Below, piece after piece: positions 23,770-35,491 of a DNA stretch of 64,000 bases. The translations under genes were made by a program, and so were the position numbers. The DNA comes from Cycas panzhihuaensis. Taxonomy: Eukaryota > Cycadophyta. The notes under the pieces were generated by a model. That model was not told the origin of the DNA, ran no database searches, and saw only the letters and a program-made list of their open reading frames with translations. The DNA lies in contig CM041465.1 in the NCBI GenBank assembly GCA_023213395.1, forward strand, positions 219,239,741 through 219,303,740, written 5' to 3'. Every line of letters starts with the position of its first letter. Position 1 is the stretch's first letter.

Positions 23770-24584
23770 CTTCCTTACTTCTTCTCTATGAGTTTCCTAC
23801 CCCTCCTTTCTGGGTCTTAATCTAGGCCCTTCCAAGAACCTAACCTTTAACATTTTATGGTGTCCCTGGTTCACTTGGGCCATTGCTTCCCTTTATCTTA
23901 ATAACTTTAGAGGGGGTCTTCCCACTCTCTTTTTAGACCTAACATCCATGACCTTTCTCTACCTAACTTCCCTCTGATCCTCCTGGGGGATTATCGCCTT
24001 ATACTTGTCTTTGTCCATCCTTTTAGAAATATCTTATTTCTTGATGATGGCAGTCTCCTCTTGGCTCCCTTGAGGGGGAACCACCCTATCCATCACCTTA
24101 CTAGACCCTAGGATCCCCTCTCCTTCCTCAAAGAGGGTATCCTCCTTGTTGGGATTGAAATTTATCCCATCTCCCCCAAGCTCCAAGTGTGGGCTCTCAG
24201 GTGCCCCCACCTCTTGAGGATCCTTCATCTTCAGTGAGCTATCCCTTGGGATATTATTCTCCTCATGTCTTGCCTCCTCCTCTTTACTGATCCCTAGGCA
24301 TTTTTGAGGCAAATGACCTAGCCTTTTGCATGTCGAGCATCTAAAGTTGTTCATTTCATAAATCAACAGTTGGGCCTTGCTCCATTCTACCATGTCAATC
24401 CACACCTCATCTGGGAGGGGTTTATCGATCCTAGCTAAGGCATAAAAACTTGTTTTGATCAACTTACTTTTATTTCTAGTAGTAGAATCGAATGCTAAAA
24501 GGGGCTTGATAGCTTTTTCCACCCCCTTTAGGACCTCCATATTCTATAACTGGAGGGGAAGCCTAGGGAGCTGAATCTAAATTA
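23770..24584 (-). pseudogene. LIN1 ORF1, 3' part with CCHC zinc knuckle
   Basis: Open from 24540 to 24034 (168 codons). It contains CSTCKRLGHLPQKC at about 24338-24297, a C-x2-C-x4-H-x4-C knuckle, preceded by LDKPLPDEVWIDM-like sequence that LIN2 shares. The acidic C-terminal part (NKEDTLFEEGEG) also matches LIN2. The family protein binds LINE RNA. The 5' part lies beyond COP3 at 29900-30330. Confidence 0.87.
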
Positions 24585-24589
24585 GAGCT
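24585..24589. repeat. COP3 target-site duplication, left copy (GAGCT)
   Basis: It is repeated exactly at 29895-29899. Confidence 0.93.
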
Positions 24590-25225
24590 TGTTGGATATT
24601 GTGACAACAATAGTTTGAGGCTAAAATTTTGGCATGTTAGCAGCACGGTTTCCCCCCCTAATCTTTCTTGGGGGGTTCCAAGAGGAGTGGGAGCTCCACT
24701 TAGCTGAGAAGTGCAGTGGGCAGCCCGCTAAGAGGGGGTTCGGGGATGATAGCCCCTAACCTGAAAAATTAGCCCTATAAACCATATTAAAATGTAAAGA
24801 GAATTAGGATCATTCCATATAAATACCCTAGATTCTACGGTTGAGATTTATGCCTTGGATGTCCCTCTCATGTAGCCCAATTTAGGGTTTTTCTTATTAT
24901 GTTGTATGTAATGTAATGTACTGTGATGAAGCTGGTGGTTGGTTATTGTTCCTGAGAGCACTCTACTATTGAGATGTATTTTTTCTCCATTTTACAGTAA
25001 TAAAGATCGATAGCTTTTCTGTTTGGATGTTTCCATAGCATACTGCCAGGGTTTTACCATGTTATATCGAGTGCATATGTGATGTTTGGCTTTTATATTC
25101 ATGTTATTATATTATCTCTAAGTTTAGAACTTGCATGTTAAATTCTAGTTTTGATTCCTATAACTAGTCGCAAAATAGTTCAGATCTTGTGGCAGTTTAA
25201 GGTTTGGGACCTTGTATTCTCAACA
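24590..25225 (+). repeat. COP3 5' LTR (636 bp)
   Basis: It starts TGTTGGATATTGTGACAACA and ends TCTCAACA. The TATA box TATAAATA is at 24818-24825. A long T/C-flanked G-rich segment near 24660-24760 is the most variable part against the 3' LTR. Confidence 0.94.
24818..24825 (+). promoter_or_regulatory. COP3 LTR TATA box
   Basis: TATAAATA in the 5' LTR. The 3' LTR has TACAAATA at the same offset (29487-29494), a point loss. Confidence 0.6.
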
Positions 25226-25226
25226 A

Positions 25227-25240
25227 CTAGTATTAGAGCC
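25227..25240 (+). other. COP3 primer-binding site (tRNA-Met type), mutated
   Basis: TAGTATTAGAGCC begins two bases after the LTR end and differs from the initiator tRNA-Met site TGGTATCAGAGCC by two transitions. Confidence 0.85.
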
Positions 25241-25249
25241 ACTTTCTTT

Positions 25250-26440
25250 TTTGCGGCGAGTTTGTGAAGGTTTTGGTGTCGGCTTTTCTACACCAAATAG
25301 TAAAACTAGCAGGTGCAAAGTTCGAGGTGGAGAAATTTAATAGCAAGAATAACTTTGAGTTGTGGAAGCTAAAAGTGCATGATATTCTTGTACAATAGGG
25401 TTTGTACAAAGCCCTTGTAGGTAAATCAAATAAGTCTGTAGGGATGGATGATGATGAATGGGATGACTTAGATAAAAAGGCACTTATCACAATATGATTA
25501 TGCTTGGTAGATGAAGTCTTATTTAACATCAGGGGAGGAGACAGCAACAGGATTATGGACCCGGTTGGAAGGCCTATATATGACCAAATCAGTAACGAAT
25601 TGAATCTACCTGAAGAGGCAACTATACTCGTTACAGATGAAGGAAGGTACAAAATTTATTGACTATTTAAATATTTTTAATACTCTTATTTGTCAGTTGA
25701 CTAGTATTGATGTTAAAATTGAGGATAAGGATAAGGTTGTTACCTTGTTATATTCATTACCTGAATCCTAGGATAATATTGTCACCTCAATTAGTTTTAG
25801 CACTACAGATGTATTGGATTGTGATTCTATTATAAGTGCTTTGCTAATGGAATAAGTACGGAGGAAATCTAGTCTTGAATCTCCACACTAGAAGCTATGA
25901 CAGTAAGGGGTAGAACGTTTGAGAGAAGATAAAACTCCAGGGATACATCGAGGTCCAAGTCAAAGAGCAAAAAGAGTAAGCTCAAGTGTTGGCATTGTAA
26001 TAAGACCGGTCACCTCAAGAAGGATTGCTACAAAAGGAAGGAGTTCCAGAAAAAGGAAGATCCTGCTAAGGAGGCAAATCAAGTGGAGTCAAATCAAGGT
26101 ATAGATGATGATGTCTTGGTCACTTGTAATGTTTCTCATTATCACCATGACTAGTTATTAGATTTAGGTGCTTCGCACCACATGTGTCCACATAAGAGTT
26201 GGTTCTCATCATACCAACCTCTTGATGGTGGTGATGTACTTATGGGAAATCAAGTTTCTTGTAAGACAATGGGCATTGGTAGCATCATAATTAAGATGTT
26301 CGATGGGATAGTTAGAATATTAACTAAGGTTAGACATGTACCTAATCTGAAAAGGAATCTGATTTCCTTAGGTGAACTAGATTCAGGTGGTTTTAAGCAT
26401 AAAGGTCATGAAGGAGTCCTAAAGGTGTCAAAAGGGTGCC
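25250..26440 (+). pseudogene. COP3 gag and protease
   Basis: Gag starts around 25290 with KFEVEKFNSKNNFELWK (about 25315-25365), followed by a frameshift near 25530. The helical gag region has VTLLYSLPES near 25740. A CCHC knuckle CWHCNKTGHLKKDC lies at 25987-26028 after a basic Ser/Lys stretch. The protease follows: LLDLGASHHM at about 26155-26184, where the family has D-S-G-A-S, so the catalytic triplet is D-L-G. The frame is open 26182-26505 and breaks by frameshift before integrase. Family roles: RNA packaging and polyprotein cleavage. Confidence 0.88.
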
Positions 26441-29203
26441 TTGGTTGTTATGAAAGCCTTAGAGAAAGGAAATCTTTACATTTTAGTAGGAAGTACAGAT
26501 GTTAGCCAAGCTACCACAGCATCAAAGACTGCAGAAGATCCAGCACAGTTATGGCATCAGAGACTTGGGCATATGAGTGAGAAAGGACTTAAGGTGTTGA
26601 TAAACTGTAAGTTACTTCCTAACTTACAACTTTTAGATTTGCCTTTCTGTAAACATTGTCTTTTTGGAAAATAGTATAGACTTAGGTTTAAAGTAGGGAG
26701 TCACACTAGTAAAGGCATTTTGGATTACATACATTCAAATGTATGGTGACCAACCCCTAAAATATCTTGTGGAGGATCATTGTATTTTGTCATATTTATA
26801 GATGATTACTCCAGGAAGGTATGGGTCTATTTTTTTTAAAAGAAATCTGAAGTTTTCAATGTGTTTAAGCAGTTCAAGGCTCTAGTTAAGAACAGTACTG
26901 GTAAGTCAATTAAATGTTTAAGAACTAATAATGGAGGTGAGTTCAACTCCTTGGAGTTTGAGAACTATTGCAAAGAAGCTGGGATCGAAAGACATAAGAC
27001 CGCTAGCTATACTCCACAGTAAAATGGCATTGTTGCGGGCATGAATAAGACACTCTTAGAAAGAGCAAGAAGCATGTTAAGTAATGCTGGAGTGTAGCAG
27101 GGCTTATGGGAATAAGTTATTCAAATAGCTTGCTATCTGGTAAACAGATCACCATCACTTGCAATAGATTGTAAGATTCCTAAAGAGGTATGGACTCGAC
27201 ATCCATGTGATTATTCAAATTTGAGAGTTTTTGGTTGTGATGCTTATGCCTAGACTGATAAAAGTAAATGCTCAAAGTTAGACCCAAAATCCAAGAAATG
27301 TATCTTTGTTGGTTATGGTGATAAAGATGGTGTGAAGGGATACAGGTTGTGGGATCCTACTGCCCACAAAATCACCATTAACAAAGATGTTGTATTTGAT
27401 GAATGTCCCCTTGTAAAATCATATAGTGGAGAAGTTGAAATGAAACAGGAGCAGCAAGTTGAACATCAACAAGTTAAGTTTGAAATGCATCCATCTGTGG
27501 AATCAGAAGTGTAGGAAGATCTTTCTGAAGATGAATCAGTAGCAGATTCATAGGAGTATGTGGACACTCCTCTGCCAATAGTTAGAAGATCTACATGAGT
27601 TAGTCATCCACTTGACAGGTACAACCCTTCTATTTCTATTACTTTAGTTTCTAATGATGGTGAGCCCACATGTTATTAGGAAGTAGTAGATGATACCCAT
27701 GGTGAGAAGTGGAAAAGGGCTATGCAAGAAGAGATAGATGCTTTGAAGAAAAATAATTCATAGGACTTGGTAGAACTTCCACATGGTAGGAAGACTATTG
27801 GTTGCAGGTGGGTTTTCAAAAAGAAAATAGATGTTGATAGAAAGGTTGATAAATACAAGGCAAGACTTGTGGCTAAAGGTTTTGCATAGAAAGCAGGTAT
27901 TGACTTTCATGAGATCTTTTTACCAGTTATTAAACTTGCTTCAATTTAAGTGATATTAGCATTAGTAACTTCTCTTGACTTGGAGTTAGAGCAGTTAGAT
28001 ATAAAAATAACTTTTCTACATGGAGATTTAGATGAGGAGATCTATATGGATCAACCAAAAGGGTTTGTACAAGATGGCAAGAAAAGACTTGTTTGCAGGC
28101 TCAGGAAATCATTATATGGCCTAAAGCAATCACCCAGGCAGTGGTACAAGAAGTTTGATGTCTTCATGGAGAGCCAAAATTTTAAAAGAAGTGAGTATGA
28201 TCATTGTGTTTACTTTAAATTTATGGACAATGGCTTATTCATTATCTTGGTATTATATGCTGATGACATGCTGGTTGTAAGTAAGAGCATGGAAGAAATC
28301 AATAAGCTAAAGGCTCAATTGGCTGGGACTTTTCATATGAAGGATCTAGGAGTTGCAAAATAAATCTTAGGCATGGAGATACACAAAGATAGGAAAAATG
28401 GTAAGTTATGGTCATCACAACAGAAATATATTGAGAAGGTGCTAACTAGGTCTGGTATGGAAAATGTGAATCCAGTGAGTATCCCATTGGCTTCCCACTT
28501 CAAGCTTTCTTCAAATATGAGTCCTAGTAGTGAAGAAGAAAAGGTTTATATGTCTCGTGTGCCTTATGCCGGTCACGGAGGAAGTTTGATGTATGCCATG
28601 GTATGTACAAGACCTGATATTTCACATGCAGTCAGTGTAGTTAGCGGGTTTATGGCAAATCTAGGAAAGGAACGTAGGGCTACAGTGAAGTGGGTGCTTC
28701 AGTATTTGAGAGGCACAAGTGACTACTGCATCACCTTTAGAGGTATAGGTAATCAGGTTTGTGGATATGTTGATTCAGACTTTACAGGAGATTTAGACAA
28801 AAGGTCTACTTCAGGTTATGTTTTTACTCTTGCAAATGGTCCAATTAGTTGGATGTCCAAATTACAGAGTACAATTACACTGTCAACCACGGTTTAATAT
28901 GTTACTGACACATGCTTGTAAAGAATAATCTGATTCTGTGGTCTATTGGTTGAGCTTAGAAGGAGACAGGAAAATGTAAAGGTATTTTGTGACAGTCAAA
29001 GTATCATTTACTTAGCCAAGAATCTAGCTTATCATAGTAGAACAAAGCATATTACTCTTAAGTACCATTTTATTAGACGGGTTGTGGAAGCAGGTGGAGT
29101 GGCACTTGAGAAGATTCACATAAATCAAAATTGTGCTAATATGTTCACAAAACTAGTACCATTAGAGAAGTTCAAATGGTGTTTAACTTCTCTTAGCTTA
29201 TAG
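26441..29203 (+). pseudogene. COP3 pol: integrase, reverse transcriptase, RNase H
   Basis: One frame runs from 26441 to TAG at 29201 with about 15 stops. It holds LWHQRLGHMSEKG (26549-26587), integrase FIDDYSRKVW (about 26797) and TNNGGEF (about 26929), then VAGMNKT near 27034 where the family has an E-R-M-N core Glu, so the third catalytic acid is lost. The tail is FGCDAY near 27234. RT has KARLVAKGF (about 27860), LDEEIYMDQPKGF (about 28030), LYGLKQSPRQW (about 28114) and LYADDMLV (28253-28276). RNase H has GYVDSDF (about 28763) and DSQS (about 28991) and ends near MFTKLVP (29142). Stops lie mostly where Gln or Trp is expected. Confidence 0.94.
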
Positions 29204-29259
29204 AAAAGATGATGAAGGGTCAAGGAAAGGTACCGGGTAAATTATTGTCAAGGTAGAGA

Positions 29260-29270
29260 TTGTTGGATAT
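29260..29270 (+). other. COP3 polypurine tract
   Basis: AAGGTAGAGAT directly before the 3' LTR; the family form is AAGGTGGAGAT. Confidence 0.85.
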
Positions 29271-29894
29271 TGTGACAACAATAGTTTAAGGCTAAAATTT
29301 TGGCATGTTAGCAGCGCAGTTTCCCCCCCTAATCTTTCTCAGGGGGTTCCAAGGGGGGCAGGAGCCCCACTTGGCAGTGTGGGGGCGTGGGCGCCCATTA
29401 AGAGGGGGTTCGGGGCGATAGCACCCGACCCAAAAAATTAGCCCTGTAAACCATATTAAAATGTAAAGAAAATCAGGGTCATTCAATACAAATACCCTAG
29501 ATTCTACAGTTGAGATTTATGCCTTAGATGTCCCTCTCATGTAGTTTGATTTGGGGCTTCTCTTATTATATTATATATAATGTAATGTACTATGATGAGG
29601 GCAGCGGCTGGTTGTTGTTCCTGAGAGCACTCTACTACTGAGATGTGTTTTTTCTCCATTTTACAGTAATAAAGATCGATACCTTTCTTGTGTGGATGTT
29701 GCCCTAGCACACTGCTAGGGTTTTACCACGTTATATCGGGTGCATATATGATGTTTGGCTTTCATATTCATGTTATTGTATTATCTCTGAGTTTAAAACT
29801 TGCATGTTAAATTCTAGTTTTGATTTCTATAACTAGTTGCAAAATAGTTTATATCTTGTGGCAGTTTAAGGTTTGGGACCTTATATTCTCAATA
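29271..29894 (+). repeat. COP3 3' LTR (624 bp)
   Basis: It starts TGTTGGATATTGTGACAACA and ends TCTCAATA, the terminal CA having become TA. It is collinear with 24590-25225. Confidence 0.94.
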
Positions 29895-29899
29895 GAGCT
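29895..29899. repeat. COP3 target-site duplication, right copy (GAGCT)
   Basis: Exact match to 24585-24589. LIN1 ORF1 sequence resumes here. Confidence 0.93.
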
Positions 29900-30330
29900 T
29901 GCTTTACCATAAGTACCGATGGATCAAAATCACTATGCCATTTTTCTAACAATAAAGCCTTTCTCCCTAACATACAGGGAACCTTTAAGAGGATACTAGA
30001 CATATCTTCTTATGTTAAAAACTTGAATAACATATATCCCTTGGGTAATGCTATAACTTCCATAGTATTTCCCATCCTCCACATGTTCCTAGTCTAGCTT
30101 CTTATCACTTCCAGTCCAGGGTTAGGTTCAGAGAATCTACCAACTAGGCAGTTCTCACAATATTTCTTCATTTTCTCCACTAACTTCTTAGGGATTTGTA
30201 ATATGATTTTATTATCTTGGATCATGGGTGTTAAGTCATAGTTTTTATCTTCACCAGATTTTAGAACCTCTAAGTAAGATCTCCCTGGAGAAAAAATTTT
30301 GAGATAGATTATGAGGTCTTGGTTCCTTCT
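29900..30330 (-). pseudogene. LIN1 ORF1, 5' part
   Basis: On the minus strand, SPGRSYLEVLKSGED near 30288-30245 aligns with LIN2 ORF1 (SPGKSYQDALKSNEE). It is followed by NCLVGRFSEPNPGLE near 30150-30105, KGYMLFKF near 30050, and GRKALLLEKWHSDFDPS near 29970-29920. COP3 separates it from the CCHC part at 24584. A few stops. Confidence 0.84.
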
Positions 30331-30951
30331 CCATTACTTATATTTGATTATTATCCAAATAATAACAAAGTTGAAGTATATAAGACTCACATGCCTCCCT
30401 TTAGGGAAGTAGCCAAACGATTGCCCTTCAGGCTCCACACATTGCTGGAATAGAAATAACTGCATAACCTTATATATCTTCCCAACATCCCTTTGTTATT
30501 CTCTAAGAACCAAGGTCCTTTCAAATACCTCTGGGCTCCTTTTTTGGTTAGCGCATCTGTATACAACCCCCATAGTTTGATCTTGAGTGTAGAGCAAGTA
30601 TGATATTGGTAATTTATGTTAATTTTAATATTGAATCACCTCTGTATATGGATTTCAAAAGGTAGCCATCCAAAGCTGTGCTTCTACTCTTTTTAGTATT
30701 TTGCTCGATCGACTTCTTGATTATCACTAGCTCCTCAAAGTTATAGGTATCTCTGCATCTTCATCATCTTAAAGCCTACTTGGACAATGTCTTTTCACTT
30801 CTATGACCCCATTTGGGAGGAAGGCTTTGGTCCTCATCTCTTTTTGGGTCTCAAATGACCCTAATCTTCTCCACAGGCATATGCCCAGCCACCACTGCAT
30901 TCTGCAAACCCTAGTGTACATAGCAAATTTGAAAATGCTCTCCTCATTCCC
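30331..30951 (-). other. LIN1 5' leader
   Basis: No coding signal is supported. It ends with AACCCTAG-type sequence (plus strand about 30905-30915) that is also found at the 5' end of LIN2 (about 53925-53940). It is AT-richer than the LIN2 leader, consistent with decay of CpG sites. Confidence 0.55.
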
Positions 30952-30966
30952 ATATCTCTTTTAATG
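30952..30966. repeat. LIN1 target-site duplication, right copy
   Basis: See 19378-19392. COP2 integrase coding resumes on its right. Confidence 0.75.
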
Positions 30967-33000
30967 TTTTTATTAGTTATATATGTAGTGGTATTTATAG
31001 TTTCAACCCATTAGAAGTCTAAGATATCCTTATCTTTCATCATAGATTTAAATTTTTTAACTAAGGTTCCAAGGTTCTATTCATTTACATAGTAACTCTA
31101 TTTTGTTAAGGCATGTAACTAGTAGTAAATTATGTCCTAATTTCATCATATATACAAAAATGATTGAATTTGTTTAAAGTGTATTCACTACCATTATTAG
31201 ATCACAAGATCTTAATTTTATATTCACTTTTATTCTTTGTTAACCCCTTAATTATTTGAAATAGGTGAAGGTTTGTGATTTCTCTTTTAGTGGAAAAAAC
31301 ATAGATATTTTATAAAAAGATGTCAATGAAAATGACAAAATATGTTACTCCACTAAGCAATATGAATGGATTAATTTAAGTTTTTCTTTAGCTCTCCACA
31401 CTTTCTTTTTTAGAAATAATTCTTTGTGTTGTTTTCTAAGGGCATAAGGTTCATATAAATAATTTTTAACATTAATCAAATAAAGACCATGTACCATTTT
31501 TAATTCATAGATCAATTAGAGACTAGAGTAGTTTAAATGGCCTATTAATTCATGCCATAATTTCTACTTTAAAGTTATAACAAAGTATGCTCGTTGCACT
31601 TCATAGTGTCCTTGTAATTTATATAAATTATTATCTCTAACCCCTTTGGCTATAATATTATTTTATTTATCTCAAACTATGCACTATTCTTAAATAATGT
31701 TATAGTCATGTTCTATTATTCAATTTCACATACTAAAATAAAATTAGACTTCAAATTAGGTACATACAAAATATTCTCCAAAATATTTGGTATGACAAAT
31801 GGTACTTCTCTAAATCCTATGGCCTCCCAATTGATGTTGACCTTCTAATTCACTTTCTACATCAAATAAAATCATTCTAGTCTATCAAATATATGTCTGG
31901 ATATAATAGAATTAGTAAACTAAAGTTCTCGTACATTAGACCATATTTTATATGCAACAATGAAGAGTCACTTTGTTATTTTAGCATATATATTCTCTTT
32001 TGTATTTATCATGTGACCATGTTATCTAAATAAACATTATTATTACTATTAAAGTTGTTGTTAAGGCTATTACTGACACTTTTGTCACTATCATTCCTAC
32101 AATCATTCTATATATGCCCTAACTTTATATAATAAAAAAGTTTAAGCTTATATTACTATTTTGATTCTCCTAATTTTTCCTTTTGAACTGTAGGCTTAGA
32201 AGATATGTTTTTCTTTAGAATATATAATTTTTCCTCTTTTGATTTAGATGCTAATGCACTAGATAATTCATAGTGCATATCTTTCATATTATGCTCATGT
32301 ACCAGAAGTAGAGATTCCAAAAAAATGTTTGTCAAAGTAAATAGTCTATTTGAAAGTGTTAATATAGTTGTAAAATTTTTATATTGAGCTAGTAGACTCC
32401 TCAAGATACAAGTAATGACTTTTGAATTAGGTACTATCTCTCTAATAGTCATCAACTAATCTTGAAGGGATTTCACACGTCAGATATATCCAACCATGGT
32501 ACTTATTTACTTTAGGCTATAAATTTAACTCCATAAGTTCAGTACTCTTACATCATCCTTATGTTTGAACAAGCTAATGATGATGCCTCATACCTACTTT
32601 AATGTAGCAGTGCCTTTAATGTTTATAATAATGCTGCCACTTATTAGCAAGCTAAAAAACCCAAACATGATATGTACCTTAGCATTATATGTCTTGTTAA
32701 ATTCTATATCTATATTTAATTTATTTTTGAAAGTAATGATTTCTACTATATTTTTACCCATTATATAATTATTAGCATACTTCCATAACTCATTCAAATA
32801 ATAAATAAATAAACATTTGATATTTCCAAGTAATATATTTTTTACAACCTATTTGGTTTTTTATGATAGAACCTATTATACCTCCTCCACCATGCATTTT
32901 GTTTAATCATACATAAAACTAACTAAAAAATAATAAAATAATAGATAAATTAAATGCAAAAGCTATAAAATGCTCCATTATACATTCAAGTAGTTGGTAT
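30967..33000 (-). pseudogene. COP2 gag, protease and integrase core
   Basis: From high to low coordinates the minus strand shows gag (open 32455-32156; helical motif VITCILRSLLAQYKNF, as in the UBN2-type copia gag), a knuckle remnant LGHIQNDC-like at about 32120-32095 with one Cys now Tyr, then the protease region (about 31960-31790, ILYVPNLKSNF). GAG-pre-integrase LWHELIGHLNY follows near 31570, then integrase with YFVIFIDIF near 31345 and TTSYMP-stop-QNRV near 31120, where the family has TPQQNG. It stops at the LIN1 insertion. Many stops and frameshifts. Confidence 0.8.
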
Positions 33001-35142
33001 AGGTATTTTTACTTCTTTAGTCTTCTTGTAAATAATTGGAATTAGCTCAAAAATATATATGATTTTTAATTTTCTAAGAAAAAAACATCAACATGTGATC
33101 ACTATAGTATGATAGATCTGAAAAAACTAAGCTTCATGGTATATTTATATATTAAATTAGCCTCAATATGACTTAGAAATAACCTTTCCACCCAGGGCTC
33201 CATGTGACTAAGGGATAAATGGAAGAGGGCTGAAAAAACTAGACCTCAATTTTCATAAAATATAACTTAATTTCACCTGACATTAGAAAAGTAAAAAATA
33301 AATCATATGCTATATTTTAAATAAAAATATTCCATCAAATATTCACTCTACAAGTCAATAATAATAGACAAGATTGGAAAAAAATTGATTTTGTAATTGA
33401 TTTTAAGCATTCATCTCCTCTAATTTTTCATTAAATGCTAATGGGATATATTAAAGTAACTACTACATATTAATGTGTGTCATTTCATAGTAAAAACTAG
33501 GCCTTTTTTGTATGCCCTCTATCCAAGTTTGTCATTCAACCTCCCAACACTAAAGTGGCACTCCAAACATGAAATTTTCATTTGTTTCTCAATCTTTACC
33601 CAAAATTTCACCTCTATAAATGTTGCATAAGCATCTAGATCACCATTCACTATGTTTTAAAGTGGTTTGCATTTATTTAACTCATTTTCTAATAAATAAC
33701 CTCACTTTGAATGGTGGTTATCTAACATTCAACAACAACTCCAAAAACACAAGCAACAAGTTAAAAACACTAAATTTCTCATTATCTTCATTGTTAGTTC
33801 AGGTATTAATCACCATACTATAGTTTGATAATGATTTTTCCATGATTTCTTGTGATTTATCTTTAATTTTTATGAGATTTCCTCTTATTTTTTAGGATTA
33901 TTTAGTGTGTTAGGCATCATTTTCCTTTGTTTGTTTAGTAGGGTTTTCACCCATATTTCTCAACAAATTTTTCACTATAATTTCTTCAATATATTTTATA
34001 TTATTTTAATTCTAGAAGATTGTATTTCATAGGTTTTAAAACCTCAATTAAAACTTGTTTTAATGCTAAGAAATTAGAGTTTTTATTCTTTAACAAAAAG
34101 TTATTTTTTCATTATTTTCCTTAATTTTCAATGGTTGAATAATGTCACTAAAAGAGGTTATTTTGTCCTTGTTCTATATTTTGTAGGTATGCATGTAATG
34201 GCCTCAAAGGCCCCATTGTTCTAAGTTTTTAGTCTCACTTACACTCTTCTCAATAGGTGCTACAAAGTGCCTCCAAATAGTGTTGAAATATATAGTTTTT
34301 AGAGTGAATAAACCCCTACAACAAAGAGTATAAATCTTTGTTTTGTCCTTTGTTTAGTGGTAATTTGGTTCACTATTTTCTCACTTATAACCAATTGATT
34401 TAATGTAATAAAATTACCATTACTTATGTGTTAAAAAACACCTCTAGATAGACTTCTCCAAACCTCATATCTTGCAACTTTGTTCTTTAGCTTTATGACT
34501 TGAAACAACTCTTGCATGCTCACTAAATAAGCTCTTTTCATCAACTTGGTTATTTAGTACCTACATGCAATTTTAGTGTGATTTATATATCATTTTTTAG
34601 TGTTGTATATCAACTTCTTTTAGTGTTATTTAAGGTGATGAAATGTTGACTTTGAAGGGAAGTGAGTATCTTTAACATATTTTAAGACAATTTCCTTAAA
34701 ATCTAAATAAGTTTCTTCAACTTATTCTACAACATCTCCTCTTTGACAATATTATATTTGAATGTTTACTAAGTAGTATTTTGAGATCTGTGTTTGAAAA
34801 TAACCTTGATCATAATGTTGTTGCTTCAAGATGAGTTTATTCTACCTAAAAAAACACATAAGAATTTACTAATCACTACCGAAAAACTACCTTTATAAGA
34901 TGTATATATCTAGCATTTAAAAAACAAGAATCATTTATGATTCTAGAAGATGAAATATAGCATTGCTTAATCAATTAAATCTATTTAAACTCTTGAATTT
35001 TTAAAGCCAAAATTTGAATAAAACTGAGACCAACAGTTGCTAAGTATCAAACATGCTTAGATTTACTACTAAACAACAATAAAACTACCTGCAATAGACC
35101 CTCAACTTGTGTAATATGTATTTAGATCAACAAATTACACTT
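33001..35142 (-). other. COP2 long leader between primer-binding site and gag
   Basis: About 2.1 kb, AT-rich, with no supported frame. The plus strand has a TATA-like CTATAAATG at about 33613 followed by a CATC/ATCACC region. Several AG/GT junctions suggest either an extra inserted piece or leader introns. A leader this long is unusual for copia. I cannot identify its content. Confidence 0.4.
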
Positions 35143-35148
35143 AAGTAA

Positions 35149-35160
35149 GCTCTAATGCCA
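35149..35160 (-). other. COP2 primer-binding site (tRNA-Met type)
   Basis: On the minus strand, TGGCATTAGAGC directly follows the 5' LTR and differs from TGGTATCAGAGC by two transitions. Confidence 0.85.
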
Positions 35161-35491
35161 TGTAGAAACTATTACAACTAGGATCACACATGAGAAAAGT
35201 AGACTTAAATAATATTAAGAAAAAATTGATTTGTATATACATGTTAATTCATCTTAATCTTATTCAAAATCACCATCATTTAGAATGCATAAACTAGTGC
35301 ATAAATACAATTCCTAAAAAGAATATTTATATCATCAAGATCAACACAAGTGAGGAATGTTGAGTAACCCCAAATGACTCATCATCCCCACATTCAAAAA
35401 TAAAGAATGGATAATAATAATAATAATATAAAAATAAGGGAAAGGCTCATAATGTATAATTATGAGCCAATATAAACATTAATATTCAATA
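35161..35491 (-). repeat. COP2 5' LTR (331 bp)
   Basis: On the plus strand it starts TGTAGAAACTATTACAACTA and ends TTCAATA, with the expected CA now TA. Partner of 16928-17254. Confidence 0.87.

Larger units (their letters stand above)
24590..29894 (+). mobile_element. COP3: Ty1/copia element, complete with both LTRs
   Basis: 5305 bp with LTRs of 636 and 624 bp, a decayed tRNA-Met primer-binding site, one gag-pol region, a purine tract and a perfect GAGCT duplication. It is inserted into ORF1 of LIN1. The gag and protease motifs fit the Tork-like group of copia elements. It is the youngest layer of the four-deep stack, but its LTRs differ at roughly one base in eight by eye and pol has many stops, so it is not recent. 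Confidence 0.95.
19393..30951 (-). mobile_element. LIN1: L1-type LINE, split by COP3
   Basis: The poly(A) tail is seen as ten T at 19393-19402 on the plus strand. From the 5' end (30951) the minus strand carries a 5' leader, ORF1 with a CCHC knuckle (split by COP3), and ORF2 with endonuclease, RT, a cysteine/histidine motif and RNase H. Without COP3 it is about 6.2 kb, close to the length of LIN2, with which it aligns throughout, so it was inserted nearly full length. Both 13/15-matching duplications flank it. It is far more decayed than LIN2. Confidence 0.9.
16928..35491 (-). mobile_element. COP2: Ty1/copia element carrying LIN1 and COP3
   Basis: Minus-strand copia with LTRs at 16928-17254 (3') and 35161-35491 (5'). 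A primer-binding site lies inside the 5' LTR and a purine tract inside the 3' LTR. Without the nested LIN1/COP3 it is about 7 kb. Coding order on the minus strand is gag, protease, GAG-pre-integrase, integrase core (to 30967), then after LIN1 the integrase tail (from 19377), RT and RNase H. Coding is heavily broken. It lies in the CHR integrase region. The two LTRs differ strongly, so it is one of the older copies here. Confidence 0.88.

Noticed and set aside
24034-24540. Host zinc-knuckle (CCHC) gene
   Set aside because: It aligns with ORF1 of LIN2 and lies directly upstream of a LINE ORF2, so it is LINE ORF1.
25233-25652. 139-codon minus-strand open frame
   Set aside because: It is the antisense of COP3 gag, whose plus-strand reading is recognisable; no similarity of the minus reading to a protein I know.
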